64,000 nucleotides of DNA, taken from contig NZ_CP083757.1 in assembly GCF_020149935.1 (NCBI RefSeq), positions 1,674,001 to 1,738,000 of the forward strand. The letters run 5' to 3'. The translations under genes and the position numbers were made by a program. Below are positions 10,001-19,187 of this stretch, in pieces; within the stretch, counting starts at the first letter, position 1, and each line of letters starts with the position of its first letter. The notes beneath the pieces are model-generated. The model was given only the letters and a program-made list of their open reading frames with translations. It ran no database searches and was not told the DNA's origin. The DNA comes from Marinilongibacter aquaticus (GTDB taxonomy: Bacteria; Bacteroidota; Bacteroidia; Cytophagales; Spirosomataceae).

Positions 10001-13000
10001 GAGCTACAGGCACCACGCTTACAGTAAATCCGGATACCACCACAACCTATACCGCCAAATGCCTTGTGGGCACTTGCGAAAGTGTGGATTCAAGCCCATT
10101 GACAATCACTTTTGGGCAACCCGATGCCCCTCTCGTTTCTGCGGAAAAAGACAGTATATGTTTGGGCAGTTCGGTGAATTTAACGGCTTCAGGTTGTTCG
10201 GGAAAATTGAAATGGTCGAACGGCATGGAAGGAGCCTCAATTACGGTAAGTCCAGAGGAATCGACAAGCTATCGTGCAATATGTACAATAGGTGCAGTGT
10301 GCCAAAGCGATTCTTCGGCTAGCATTTCCATCCATGTAATCGCCAGCACGCCTTTGAGCAAACCGATTACGCAGGCTTTAATCAATGTCTGCCCAGATTC
10401 AACCGTCAATTTGGCCTACGGTGTACTGAACGGTTTGAGCAACAACGCCAACAAATTTGTATTCAAATCTGTGAACAGTTTAGAAGCTCCGATATTGACC
10501 AACACTTCGGCCGTGAATGCTTCGGGTATGTATTATGCATTTGAGCAATCTCCAAACGGTTGCTTAAGCGAAAGCAGCCAAATCGATGTTTCCATTATTC
10601 CTTGCCTCGACACTTTGGACTGCGTCGCCTCGCCAGCCACTGCAAATGCGGGCGTCGATCAAACCGTATGTATTACAAATGACTTCTTCATGCTTTTGGG
10701 CTCCATCGGTGGATCGGCCCAAGCGGCAACTTGGACAAGCTTGGGAAGCGGAAGTTTTGAAAATTCAACAGCACTCAATGCGAAGTATTATCCGAGCATA
10801 GCAGATATCCAAAACGGTGAGGTGCGTTTTGTGTTGAGCACCAACGATCCTGACGGACCGGGCACTACCTGCCAAGCGGCCAGAGATACCGTTTTGTTTA
10901 CTATAAACGGTGTGCCCGTCCAACCCACAATCGCTATTGTGTCTGGATCGAGCGATTTCTGTTTGGGAGACAGCCTACGATTGAGCGTAAGCGATACCGC
11001 CAGCTCTTACCTCTGGAACAATGCGAAAACCACGAAAAGCATCTCTGTGAAAAACTCCGGTACCTATTTCGTCCAGTTGGTAGATTCGAACGGCTGCCGA
11101 TCTTTGTCGTCGAATAAAATTACAGTAGAGGCCAACAGCCCATTGAGCCCTCCCCCATTGACCAGCAATACGGCAAGCAACACGTGCCCCGCTTTGACAG
11201 TGAATTTGAATGATTATGTGCAGCAAGATTCCATCTCGGGACAATTGGAATTCAGGACATCACCCAATTTAGATTCTCCTATTCTGGCCGATCCTACAGC
11301 CGTAGGGACAGGTTTTTATTATATATTCGAAAAAAGTGCGGAAGGCTGCTACAGCGATCCGGCACAAATTACGGTGACTATCGAAGATTGCGATTCGCTG
11401 CAATCCGATGTGTCAATTCTCCTAACTGGCGACAAGACGTCTGCGGCATTCGGTGAAAGCATACAATATAAAGTGCTGGTTAAAAACCACGGCCCCGAGG
11501 CCGCACACAATGTCTATGTGGAGATAAAAGTACCTTCTGCCCTAAACCTGAAAGCATTCGACGACGCTTTTACGCTTGAAAATGGCTTTCTCAGTTCGCG
11601 TATTTCGCAGATTTCTGTGGGCGATTCGGTAATACTTTCTTTCGATGGCCTTATTTCTTCAGCCGAAGGCGTAAGCACAACGGCCAATATTCTGGCTTTG
11701 GATGAAATCGACCAGTTTCCCGACAACAACAGCAGCACATTCCATGTAGTTTGTGCTCAATGCCAAGAGGTTTGTCTCGCGAACGCTTTGCAGGCCATTG
11801 CGGTAGAAAAGGCAGACAGTACTTATGACATTCATTTCACATCGCTTATAGAAAACTGTGGGAACACAGAACTTTCACACGTACGTTTGAAATTGGACTT
11901 GCATGAAATGTTTGGCGATTCAACCAATTTCACTCTGGTTTCTGCACCGGTTTCCAGCAGTTCATCACTCCAGGTCAATCCTGCCTACAATGGCGGTTCG
12001 GATATTGAACTCTTGATTGCCGACAGCAGCACCTTGAACATGCATGTTATCGACACCCTGAATTGGACGATCAATCTTGTACCGGATGGGAATTTCGGGC
12101 CATTTTCTGGAAATGCCCTCGTTACCGCAGAATTTGCAAACTCCATTTTAAGCGATGTTTCGAACGACGGCCTTTACATTGAAGCCGCAAAAGCGACGCC
12201 TACTGTAGTTAAACTTTACGACAGCCCTGCACTGGGCCTTTCCTTGGCCATTGTAGATACAAATTATCAAGACAATAGCACCCTTTTGGTTACTTATCAA
12301 ATGATCGCCAAAAACAAAGGGCAAGTGGATTTAAGCCATGTAATCCTGAGCGACAGCCTGAGCAAAACCTATTTCGATCCTGTGCAGTTTTCTTTGGTGG
12401 GTTCGCCGAGCTTAGACAGCAACAGTACACTTCAGTTGAATCCAGCCTTCAATGGAAAAAATGCCAGCAACCTCACCACATCGGCAAGCACCTTAGCCGT
12501 TGGGCAAACAGACACCCTGCGTTTCACGATTCAGATTGATCCGAAAAGCAAAACCGAATTCAGCAACCAAGCTTATGCATCGGCAAAGGGCACAGTAAGT
12601 GTTGGCGGAACCGAAACTGTGGTGGAAATTTCGAACGACGGACAAAACCCAGATGCTCCGGGACGTGCCCCCACTTTGTTGGACTTGAAAATGGAAGAAC
12701 CTGTAGAGGGCGATGCCTGCATTGGGCTGGCATTTTATACCGACCAAGTTGACAGCTTGGGCAATCAAATTTATGCCGTGACATACAAAGCCATTCTTCG
12801 CAATTGTGGCGATGTCGCTTTGACAAATTTCTCACTCTGTGAACCCGAAAATTTGGGCTTCGATTCTACGGCAATCGTTTCTTTATCGGTCTCACCGAAG
12901 GTCAATGCAGGAAGCACGCTCGTGGTCGACGACTCCTTTGATGCCCATACGCACCTCTGTTTGTTGGACTCCTCCAGCGTACTCAAACCAAACCGCACCG

Positions 13001-14520
13001 ATACATTGACTTGGACGGTAAACGTAACTTTGGGAAGCAATGGCGGGCCATTCAGCCGAAATTTGGAGGTGATCGCCCAAACCCCAAAGGGTGAAAGCGT
13101 AAGCGATATTTCGAATGAAGGCAACAACCCATCGCCGATTGGCAGCCTTCCGACTGTCACAAGATTCAATGCCCAGAATAGCAAAGCTATTGGTTTAGCC
13201 AAAAAATTAGTGTCCATCGAATCCACGGACAGCACCAAGGTTTATGATCTTGTTTTTGAGTTTGTTCTAAAAAATTATGGCGACTACGATATCGACAGCC
13301 TACGTCTGCAAGACGACCTCAGCGATATTTTCTCCGACCTCGCAATTATTGACAGCACCGCCATTTTCAATCTTTCGGATGGACTTGCAGCCAATACCAA
13401 TTATACAGGAAATACAGGACAAATCGACCTTCTGGAACCGAGCAGCACATTGCCCAGATTCTCGACCAAAAGACTTTCGCTGTTTGCCCGCATAGATTTG
13501 GCCGATGCAAATGGGCTGCAATTTGAGAATATGGCCATTGCCATAGGTTTGGTCGACTCCACAACCATTGACGACCTTTCGAATGATGGCGTGAATCCCG
13601 ATCCCGACAACGACGGTATTCCAACCAACAACAGTATGCCTACCCCAATGGATTTCAGCACAAAAGCCGACACCAGTTTTGTGACCGCACTGGGCATCGC
13701 CAAAGAGGTGGTAGATACCGTGGCCATTATCGACGGAAGCTACCAAGTAAGCTATGCCGTGGTATTGAAAAATTATGGAGACAGCAGATTGAGCCAAATT
13801 CAACTGGTCGATTCATTGAGTTCAATTTTCAAAGACAGTACGCAGTTCGCTGTCATTGGCAACATCGAAACGAGTACCAACAGTACGCTTTATCCTGAGC
13901 CTACTTTCAATGGATCAAGTGTGCGTACCATGCTGGTCGATAGCAGCTATTTGGATGCGGGCCAAAGCGATACCCTGCGTTTTGTGGTAAAAGTGAGAAA
14001 CAACGGCATGCTCGCACGCACCTATTACAATACCATTTACGGAGCTGCAGTAATGGGCTCATCTGCCGTAATCGACCTTTCGCAAGAAGGATTAGATCCC
14101 GATCCGGATGATGACAACAACCCGGGCAACAACAATACCCCTACGCCAGTGATTTTGAAAAACGGCAAAAATGAATCGGGAGGAAGTGTTTTCGTCAGTA
14201 TGCCTGGTGGATTATCGCCAAATGGAGATGGCAAAAACGATGTCTTCTTTATAGAAGGCATTGCCGAAGAAGACGAAGTCAACTTTAAGGTATTCGATCG
14301 CTGGGGGCAATTGGTTTTCGAATCTGAAAACTACAAAGCCGATTTCCCGGGTGAAGGAAACGGCTGGGATGGCCGCAGCAACAAAGGAATTGGATTGGAG
14401 AAAAATCCGAAAAAATTGCCAAACGGCACGTATTACGTCGTGCTCGAAAGCAAAAACAATAACCTGTTCCAAGGCAAACCATATATAAATTTCATAACAA
14501 TCTATGGGGCAGGAAACTAA
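7060..14520 (+). CDS. Giant repetitive T9SS cargo / adhesin with gliding-motility C-terminal (type B) sorting domain
   Basis: This 2486-residue protein has an extended signal region (hydrophobic segment about 33-50). It continues with an Ig-like domain (about 60-140) and two DUF11-type repeats (about 245-345 and 373-485). Eight tandem Ig-like repeats of about 75 residues follow (about 506-1093), each with a WSNG-like core and regularly placed cysteines. Then come a PKD-like domain (about 1187-1282), another Ig-like unit, a third DUF11 unit (about 1449-1560) and five long repeats (about 1572-2362) with a KNYGD..LS or related core. Residues about 2378-2486 form a CHU_C domain (LSPNGDGKNDVFF, FDRWGQLVF, WDGRSNKG, NGTYYVVL), the type B T9SS signal. 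It is presumably exported and held on the surface with help from the adjacent PorP/SprF proteins. Adhesion is inferred, not shown. Confidence 0.85.
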   Translation: MLNFSFDKKIFHTLLKRPQNGGVKIPRAWRTTHFGALVILGFFCMSFLADNQSQTAANRTKVFADSCNLQISISADQSVLCAGSSVKLVASSDSALTINWYASAVSDSVLFSSESGDTITVSPSSTTVYYAALADSSKACDSTRQSIEITVLAVPDKPNVIASTSVCKDSTVNLDSLILSNTGNFVWYTANDIASALVEHPDSVGPGTYYVFAVNDSSCYSSSSVVSVSEALCDSAQISLIDLSLIKIADRRIVHMQDSVQYSIEIHNAGPDTATNVSIRDDFPEGLTFISSKDFTHSNNTLNALLDAIPAGESRTLTYWAQVVKNEGPIVNVAEIESVDQEDIDSTPGNAGAQNEDDDDDEILNIIPEDAKADLSVQKLVNDFNPLFGDFVTYTVKISNSGPAVATGVKVEDQLPEGLKDISTMGISDVAINGNTLIASIDSLEINKTIEWQIKARVNNLGELTNKAQIIASDLPDPDSTPNNNIDEDDSDQVEIQVEDNCNPPTPVASVENTFICIGDSTILSAIGCPGTVEWSNGETGNAITITPEINGIYTARCRIGTCLSPASNTILVTVRNISSPTVAVSKSFVCPGDTVTLEASACAGTVTWSSGATGKIIKVSPSENTSYSAICSIGGCSSQSSSPILIRAGVSPPTIQATSLLVCKGQSVTLTASGCDGEIVWSNGLKGPQIAVAPVIISTYTAKCKYEKCESASSENLTIYIGSSLNPTIVASQDSLCSGSTVDLKAENCVGDVLWNTGESTLSISKTLDSTQTYTVTCGNATCSGTASKTILVFDNAAPRISASSLFFCTADTIQLHATGCSSGTVLWSNGKQGATIKEVVNSSRNYTAKCKLGSCESASSNTVQVTFGDLQKPTISSTGTLVCAGSSVTLNSTSCVGSILWSNGQTGDSITVSPAAKTVYTAICKTAKCESAVSNAIEINKVNVVPAPTLSSNTTQICNQSAVSLFASNCGGKVIWSNGATGTTLTVNPDTTTTYTAKCLVGTCESVDSSPLTITFGQPDAPLVSAEKDSICLGSSVNLTASGCSGKLKWSNGMEGASITVSPEESTSYRAICTIGAVCQSDSSASISIHVIASTPLSKPITQALINVCPDSTVNLAYGVLNGLSNNANKFVFKSVNSLEAPILTNTSAVNASGMYYAFEQSPNGCLSESSQIDVSIIPCLDTLDCVASPATANAGVDQTVCITNDFFMLLGSIGGSAQAATWTSLGSGSFENSTALNAKYYPSIADIQNGEVRFVLSTNDPDGPGTTCQAARDTVLFTINGVPVQPTIAIVSGSSDFCLGDSLRLSVSDTASSYLWNNAKTTKSISVKNSGTYFVQLVDSNGCRSLSSNKITVEANSPLSPPPLTSNTASNTCPALTVNLNDYVQQDSISGQLEFRTSPNLDSPILADPTAVGTGFYYIFEKSAEGCYSDPAQITVTIEDCDSLQSDVSILLTGDKTSAAFGESIQYKVLVKNHGPEAAHNVYVEIKVPSALNLKAFDDAFTLENGFLSSRISQISVGDSVILSFDGLISSAEGVSTTANILALDEIDQFPDNNSSTFHVVCAQCQEVCLANALQAIAVEKADSTYDIHFTSLIENCGNTELSHVRLKLDLHEMFGDSTNFTLVSAPVSSSSSLQVNPAYNGGSDIELLIADSSTLNMHVIDTLNWTINLVPDGNFGPFSGNALVTAEFANSILSDVSNDGLYIEAAKATPTVVKLYDSPALGLSLAIVDTNYQDNSTLLVTYQMIAKNKGQVDLSHVILSDSLSKTYFDPVQFSLVGSPSLDSNSTLQLNPAFNGKNASNLTTSASTLAVGQTDTLRFTIQIDPKSKTEFSNQAYASAKGTVSVGGTETVVEISNDGQNPDAPGRAPTLLDLKMEEPVEGDACIGLAFYTDQVDSLGNQIYAVTYKAILRNCGDVALTNFSLCEPENLGFDSTAIVSLSVSPKVNAGSTLVVDDSFDAHTHLCLLDSSSVLKPNRTDTLTWTVNVTLGSNGGPFSRNLEVIAQTPKGESVSDISNEGNNPSPIGSLPTVTRFNAQNSKAIGLAKKLVSIESTDSTKVYDLVFEFVLKNYGDYDIDSLRLQDDLSDIFSDLAIIDSTAIFNLSDGLAANTNYTGNTGQIDLLEPSSTLPRFSTKRLSLFARIDLADANGLQFENMAIAIGLVDSTTIDDLSNDGVNPDPDNDGIPTNNSMPTPMDFSTKADTSFVTALGIAKEVVDTVAIIDGSYQVSYAVVLKNYGDSRLSQIQLVDSLSSIFKDSTQFAVIGNIETSTNSTLYPEPTFNGSSVRTMLVDSSYLDAGQSDTLRFVVKVRNNGMLARTYYNTIYGAAVMGSSAVIDLSQEGLDPDPDDDNNPGNNNTPTPVILKNGKNESGGSVFVSMPGGLSPNGDGKNDVFFIEGIAEEDEVNFKVFDRWGQLVFESENYKADFPGEGNGWDGRSNKGIGLEKNPKKLPNGTYYVVLESKNNNLFQGKPYINFITIYGAGN

Positions 14521-14566
14521 AGAAATAAAGGGTGGTGCAAGCCACCAAAGCAAAACTATAAAGTGT

Positions 14567-15568
14567 ATGAAAGGCTTGAAGTTTACACTATTCGTTCTTT
14601 TTGGAGTATTGGGCATTAGCCCTAAGCTCAAGGCACAGCAGGAAGTCATGTACTCTCAATACATGTTCAATACTTTGGCGGTAAACCCCTCTTACGCCGG
14701 AAGCCGTGATGTGCTCAGTCTTACGCTGCTAGGGCGATACCAATGGATAGGTGTGCCGGGCTCGCCTACCACTTATTCTTTCACTCTGGATATGCCCTTG
14801 AGAAACGAAAAAATGGGCTTGGGTTTAATGGCCTATTCCGATGCCATTGGCGTGGCCCGTACAACCGGATTGAATGTGCCCTATGCCTACCGCATGCGAG
14901 TAGGCCAAAGAACAACCTTGGCCCTTGGTGCACAAATCGGGCTCGACTACATCAGCAACAACCTGTCCAATGTGGCCAATATCGAATCTTCCGATCCGGT
15001 TTTCGATGGTTCAAACGATATCAACAAAATTTACCCCAATGCAGGCTTAGGTTTTTTCCTAAGCAACGACAAAGCCTATTTGGGTTTTTCCGTACCCAAA
15101 ATCATTCAAAATAAACTCGGTGTCTACTCCAATGGAACGGAAGAAATCACCCAAAGGCAAGCCCGTCATTTTTATGCCATGGCTGGGGTAGTTATCGGGC
15201 AAGGCAATGTAAAAATAAAACCTTCGACCATGTTTCGCTGGACAAAGGGCACCCCGCTTGGCTTCGACCTGAATGTAAACGTTTGGCTTAGAGATAAAAT
15301 CGCCCTCGGCGTATCGGGAAGGAAATCGCAAGCCACACTCTCGGGCCAAGATGTCATGGATGCCTTGGTCGGTATGATCGAGCTGCAATTGACTCCGCAA
15401 ATTCGAGTGGGTTATTCTTACGATTACAATATGACCTCGATAAACGGCCAATACAATGCGAACACCAATTTCGTCAAAAAGCTTACGGGTACTCCAACGC
15501 ACGAAGCCCTGCTGCGTTACGAGTTTGGTTACGGCAAGGATAAAATTTTGACACCGCGATATTTTTAA
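14567..15568 (+). CDS. T9SS membrane protein, PorP/SprF family
   Basis: PorP/SprF proteins are outer-membrane barrels linked to T9SS. In Flavobacterium, copies next to type B cargo genes are needed for secretion or surface anchoring of that cargo. The 333-residue form begins at ATG 14567 with a clean signal peptide (about 24 residues ending LKAQ). It then shows the family hallmark YSQYMFNTLAVNPSYAGSRD, followed by amphipathic strands and a terminal aromatic (PRYF). A longer frame starts at 14504, inside the cargo gene, but would bury the signal peptide. Its position 46 bases behind the cargo gene indicates co-transcription. Confidence 0.88.
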   Translation: MKGLKFTLFVLFGVLGISPKLKAQQEVMYSQYMFNTLAVNPSYAGSRDVLSLTLLGRYQWIGVPGSPTTYSFTLDMPLRNEKMGLGLMAYSDAIGVARTTGLNVPYAYRMRVGQRTTLALGAQIGLDYISNNLSNVANIESSDPVFDGSNDINKIYPNAGLGFFLSNDKAYLGFSVPKIIQNKLGVYSNGTEEITQRQARHFYAMAGVVIGQGNVKIKPSTMFRWTKGTPLGFDLNVNVWLRDKIALGVSGRKSQATLSGQDVMDALVGMIELQLTPQIRVGYSYDYNMTSINGQYNANTNFVKKLTGTPTHEALLRYEFGYGKDKILTPRYF

Positions 15569-15602
15569 TTTGGCGACTCATCGGCCAATGAACGTTTGAC
15601 TT

Positions 15603-18038
15603 ATGCGACAACTGACTCGATTCTTCTTTTTTGCATGCTTTGCCACGATGCTGATCGGCAAGGTCAATGCCCAGTCCGCTTATCTCAAACTTGCCGATAA
15701 ACATTTCAGTGATATGGCTTACGCCCAAGCCATTGGAGCCTATGAAGCCGCATTGGAAAAGAAAATCGGTCCAAAAGAAGCAGAATATGCACGCGTGAAA
15801 CTTGCCGAGAGTTATCAAAAAGTGAAAGACTACCAAAATGCCGAAAGAGTATACCGCAGCCTTTTCGCTTCCAGCACAAACCTCGAAGCCAAACTCTATC
15901 TCAAATATGCCCAGATATTGGCCAGCAATGGCAAATACTTAGAATCTCAAGAAATTTACGCACAGTACAATGTACTCGCCGACCAAGACCCCCGAGGCAA
16001 AGCCTTTTCCACACTCTACAACGACATTTCCGTTTTGTCGAGAAATGCAAAATGCTACAATGTCAATTATTTAAACCTGAATACCTCCGCTTCGGAATTC
16101 AGCCCAGCCTATTACAGAAATGGCTTGGTTTTTGTCTCAAACAGAAGCAATGCAGTAGGGCTGAAACGCGTATTCTCTTGGAACCAAACGCCTTTTCTTG
16201 ATTTATTTTACCTTCAAGATACGGGTACATTGGGCGATGCACAAGCCAGCCTAGGCGGAAGTAGCGGATCGAACGATCGCTCAAACAGAAAGAAAAAAGG
16301 AAGCCGCTTGGGCGATGACGAATACACCGCTCCAACGGCAAACGACTCGCGTACAATTGGCACCTATGGAGGCACAAATATCAATGCCGGTTTAGGCTAT
16401 GCCGACGAGCCCAAAACAGAATCGCAGCGTTTTTCAGGAACAATAAACACCAAATACCACGAAGGGCCGAGTGCGTTTTTTAAAGACGGGCAAAAAGTGA
16501 TTTTTACCCGAAACAATTTCCTGAACGGAAGAAAGGGCTCAGATTCCCAAGGCATCAATCGCTTGAAACTTTATGAAGCAACAGCAGGACAAGACGGTTG
16601 GGGAAACATCAAAGAATTGCCCTTCAACAATGACGAATATTCAACGGGTCACCCGTCTCTATCACCCAATGAAGACCTCCTCTTTTTTGTATCCGATATG
16701 CCCGGCGGCTTTGGCGGGACAGACCTCTACGTTTCGAAATGGGAAAACGACACTTGGTCTTCCCCCCTTAATCTCGGGCCGAATGTAAATACCGCAGGAA
16801 ACGAAATGTTTCCTTTTATTGATGAAAACGGCAACCTCTATTTTTCTTCTGAAGGCTGGCCCGGTGCTGGCGGTCTCGATATTTTCTACGTGACAATGGA
16901 TGGTGAAAAACCGAAAGGGAAACCCGACAATCTGGGCATTCCGATCAATTCGAACAAAGATGATTTTGGTCTGATCACCGATGGCCTTCGAGAAAAGGGC
17001 TACTTCAGCTCGAATAGAAAAAGAGGTGGCGACGATGACGACATTTACAGTTTTGAGCGTCATTGTGCACTGGAAATGGGTTGCGACCTTATTTTGGCTG
17101 TTTACGACGAAGAAGTCAAAATGCCATTGGACAATGTCACGATTACCTATGGCGACGAATCGGGTGCATTAAAAGAAGTATTGACCGACGAAAAAGGCAA
17201 TGTTTTGATCGAAGATTTAGCCGAAGGGCACGAATATACTTTCCAGGCCAGTCGAGAGGGTTATTCCACCAATACGGTGAGTTTCATTACGGAAGACTGC
17301 GGCAACGAACCGAGCAAAATCGAAATCCCATTAAGTGTACCGAAAGCCCTGGCCGAAGGGCTTAATGACCCAAACGGTTTAAATGGAAATGAATACAATT
17401 CGGATCTGCAATGCATTCTGACCGGGCACATTTTTGTACAGAATACAACCCAAGCTCTCGAAAATGTAAAAGTCACCCTGCAAAGCCTGTGCGACAGCAC
17501 GGTACAAACCGCCTATACCGATGCCACAGGTCTTTACCAATTGTTGGTGCAAGAAGGCTGCGATTACACAATTTCTGCTTCGAAAGGGCTTTATGCCGCA
17601 CAAACCAAATTGCTGAACAAAGTAAAATGCACGGAAGACGGCATATCGGAAAACATTTATATGTTCAGCAGCGGCGATGTGGTTAAAATCGAAAATATCT
17701 ATTTCAATTACGGAAAATACAGTATTCGCCCCGATGCACAGGAAGGTCTCGACCGTTTGGTGAACGTACTGCGGGAATATCCCGAAATGAAGATTTCTTT
17801 GGCTTCACATACGGACAGTCGCAGCTCGAAGGATTTCAACCAAAAACTTTCAGAGAATCGGGCCAAAGCCACGGCAGAATATTTGTACAAACGCGGCGTG
17901 AACCGTTCGCGAATACTTTCGGTGAAAGGCTATGGCGAAAGCATGATTTTGAACGGTTGCGTGGATGGCGTCAAATGCTCAGAAGCACAGCATCAGGCCA
18001 ACAGACGCACTGAATTTAAAATAGAGCAGATGCAGTAA
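15603..18038 (+). CDS. PorE-like OmpA-family protein (TPR, beta-propeller, carboxypeptidase-regulatory-like, OmpA)
   Basis: The 811-residue product has a signal peptide (1-23, ending VNAQ) and TPR-like helices (about 25-125). A low-complexity Ser/Gly/Asn insert (about 210-290) precedes PD40/WD40-like propeller blades (about 345-490; YFSSEGWPGAGGLDIFY and similar). Two carboxypeptidase-regulatory-like beta domains follow (about 505-575 and 610-690). The C-terminal OmpA domain (about 700-811; HTDSRSSKDFNQKLSENRA) should bind peptidoglycan. This order matches PorE of the T9SS, which links the secretion machinery to peptidoglycan. Sandwiched between two PorP/SprF genes, it is probably a paralogue dedicated to this locus rather than the core PorE, which is an inference. 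Confidence 0.82.
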   Translation: MRQLTRFFFFACFATMLIGKVNAQSAYLKLADKHFSDMAYAQAIGAYEAALEKKIGPKEAEYARVKLAESYQKVKDYQNAERVYRSLFASSTNLEAKLYLKYAQILASNGKYLESQEIYAQYNVLADQDPRGKAFSTLYNDISVLSRNAKCYNVNYLNLNTSASEFSPAYYRNGLVFVSNRSNAVGLKRVFSWNQTPFLDLFYLQDTGTLGDAQASLGGSSGSNDRSNRKKKGSRLGDDEYTAPTANDSRTIGTYGGTNINAGLGYADEPKTESQRFSGTINTKYHEGPSAFFKDGQKVIFTRNNFLNGRKGSDSQGINRLKLYEATAGQDGWGNIKELPFNNDEYSTGHPSLSPNEDLLFFVSDMPGGFGGTDLYVSKWENDTWSSPLNLGPNVNTAGNEMFPFIDENGNLYFSSEGWPGAGGLDIFYVTMDGEKPKGKPDNLGIPINSNKDDFGLITDGLREKGYFSSNRKRGGDDDDIYSFERHCALEMGCDLILAVYDEEVKMPLDNVTITYGDESGALKEVLTDEKGNVLIEDLAEGHEYTFQASREGYSTNTVSFITEDCGNEPSKIEIPLSVPKALAEGLNDPNGLNGNEYNSDLQCILTGHIFVQNTTQALENVKVTLQSLCDSTVQTAYTDATGLYQLLVQEGCDYTISASKGLYAAQTKLLNKVKCTEDGISENIYMFSSGDVVKIENIYFNYGKYSIRPDAQEGLDRLVNVLREYPEMKISLASHTDSRSSKDFNQKLSENRAKATAEYLYKRGVNRSRILSVKGYGESMILNGCVDGVKCSEAQHQANRRTEFKIEQMQ

Positions 18039-18107
18039 GATTTGAATCAGGGGAACACAATCTAAAAAAAAGCCTTTTACTTTGCACCACGCCTCCGATT
18101 AAATCTT

Positions 18108-18992
18108 ATGAGAAAAACAATCCTATTTCTACTTCTTCCAATTGCCGCATGGGCCCAATTGAGTCTTTCTGAAAATTATCAGTTCAATGCATTGGCCAAC
18201 AATCCGGCCTTTGCGGGTGAACGTGGAAATTTTGGCGTAACGGCCATGTTGGGCCAGCAGTTCAACGGCACTCCAACACCATTCCAAGTTTCGCAGATAC
18301 TTTCGATCGAAGGAAAATTGAACAATGAAAGCAATGCTTTGGGCTTTCAAGGTTATCGCTCGGCAATTACAGGCTATGTAAACAACGGCCTTTCGTTTAT
18401 ATATAGCCACGAATGGAAAACCGATAGCGATGTCCGGCTGAAATTCGGCCTGAATGCAGGTTTTTTGGTGGCCCCAAACTACATCGGCACTACGAATATT
18501 GTGAACCGCTTCAAGCCCTATTTTGGCCCTGGTTTTGCCGCTATGTTTCAATCAGGATTTTTGGGCATTGGAGCCCCTTCACTTATTGGCCAAGCCGACG
18601 CCTATACGCAAATAGACAAAAACATAAAGGCCATGGGCGGGTATCGCTTCGGAAGTGACGAAGGGCTGGCTTTGAATATCAGCGTTTTGGGCAGCATAGC
18701 CACCAGGCCCGAGGACCAATCGGCCATACACACAAACTTCAAAGCTTGGTTGGCCAACAAATTGGGCATAGGGGCTTCGTTCAGGTTTCAAAATGGCTTG
18801 CACAAAACAATCCCGACCTTAGAGCTACGCGTATCCGAAACTTCGACATTGGGCTTATCTTATGACAAGGATCCCTATCGCTTCCTACAGCTGGACAACA
18901 ACAACTATTATTCCCGAGGAATTTTCCAATTGACCTACAAGTACGATGCCTTTCCAATTGGCTCAAAATCGCCCTTGTTGAATCAGTTCTAA
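18108..18992 (+). CDS. Second T9SS membrane protein, PorP/SprF family
   Basis: The 294-residue protein has a short signal peptide (MRKTILFLLLPIAAWAQ). The diagnostic SENYQFNALANNPAFAGERG segment is a diverged form of the N-terminal SQYMFN...NPAYAG hallmark. Alternating strands follow, with FQLTYKYDAF near the C terminus. It is somewhat shorter than the first copy and clearly diverged from it, so it is not a recent duplicate. It closes the four-gene T9SS block, and the following gap contains the sucA promoter region. Confidence 0.85.
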   Translation: MRKTILFLLLPIAAWAQLSLSENYQFNALANNPAFAGERGNFGVTAMLGQQFNGTPTPFQVSQILSIEGKLNNESNALGFQGYRSAITGYVNNGLSFIYSHEWKTDSDVRLKFGLNAGFLVAPNYIGTTNIVNRFKPYFGPGFAAMFQSGFLGIGAPSLIGQADAYTQIDKNIKAMGGYRFGSDEGLALNISVLGSIATRPEDQSAIHTNFKAWLANKLGIGASFRFQNGLHKTIPTLELRVSETSTLGLSYDKDPYRFLQLDNNNYYSRGIFQLTYKYDAFPIGSKSPLLNQF

Positions 18993-19136
18993 GAAAATCA
19001 CATATTCTTTTTGCAAGGGGGCATAATTCCCTACCTTAGTCGCCACAAATTTTCGGACAAAATCGGGGCTTTGGACTAAATTGTTTTTTTAAGTAGAAAA
19101 AAACTTCGAATGTTACAAGATTTGAAAACCAAACTC

Positions 19137-19144
19137 TAACTTTG
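19137..19144 (+). promoter_or_regulatory. Predicted -7 promoter element for sucA
   Basis: TAACTTTG fully matches TAnnTTTG and lies 43 bases before the sucA ATG. A TTTG at 19121-19124 is closer than the usual -33 spacing, so only the -7 element is asserted. Confidence 0.4.
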
Positions 19145-19187
19145 CCTTGTTATACTAAAAGAGCGAACAAAAGCGAGCATACCAAAA

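Noticed and set aside
8575-10340. Regular repeats considered as a CRISPR-like or DNA-level tandem array
   Set aside because: Similarity is at the protein level with a period of about 225 bases and strongly varied DNA; it is explained by tandem Ig-like domains.
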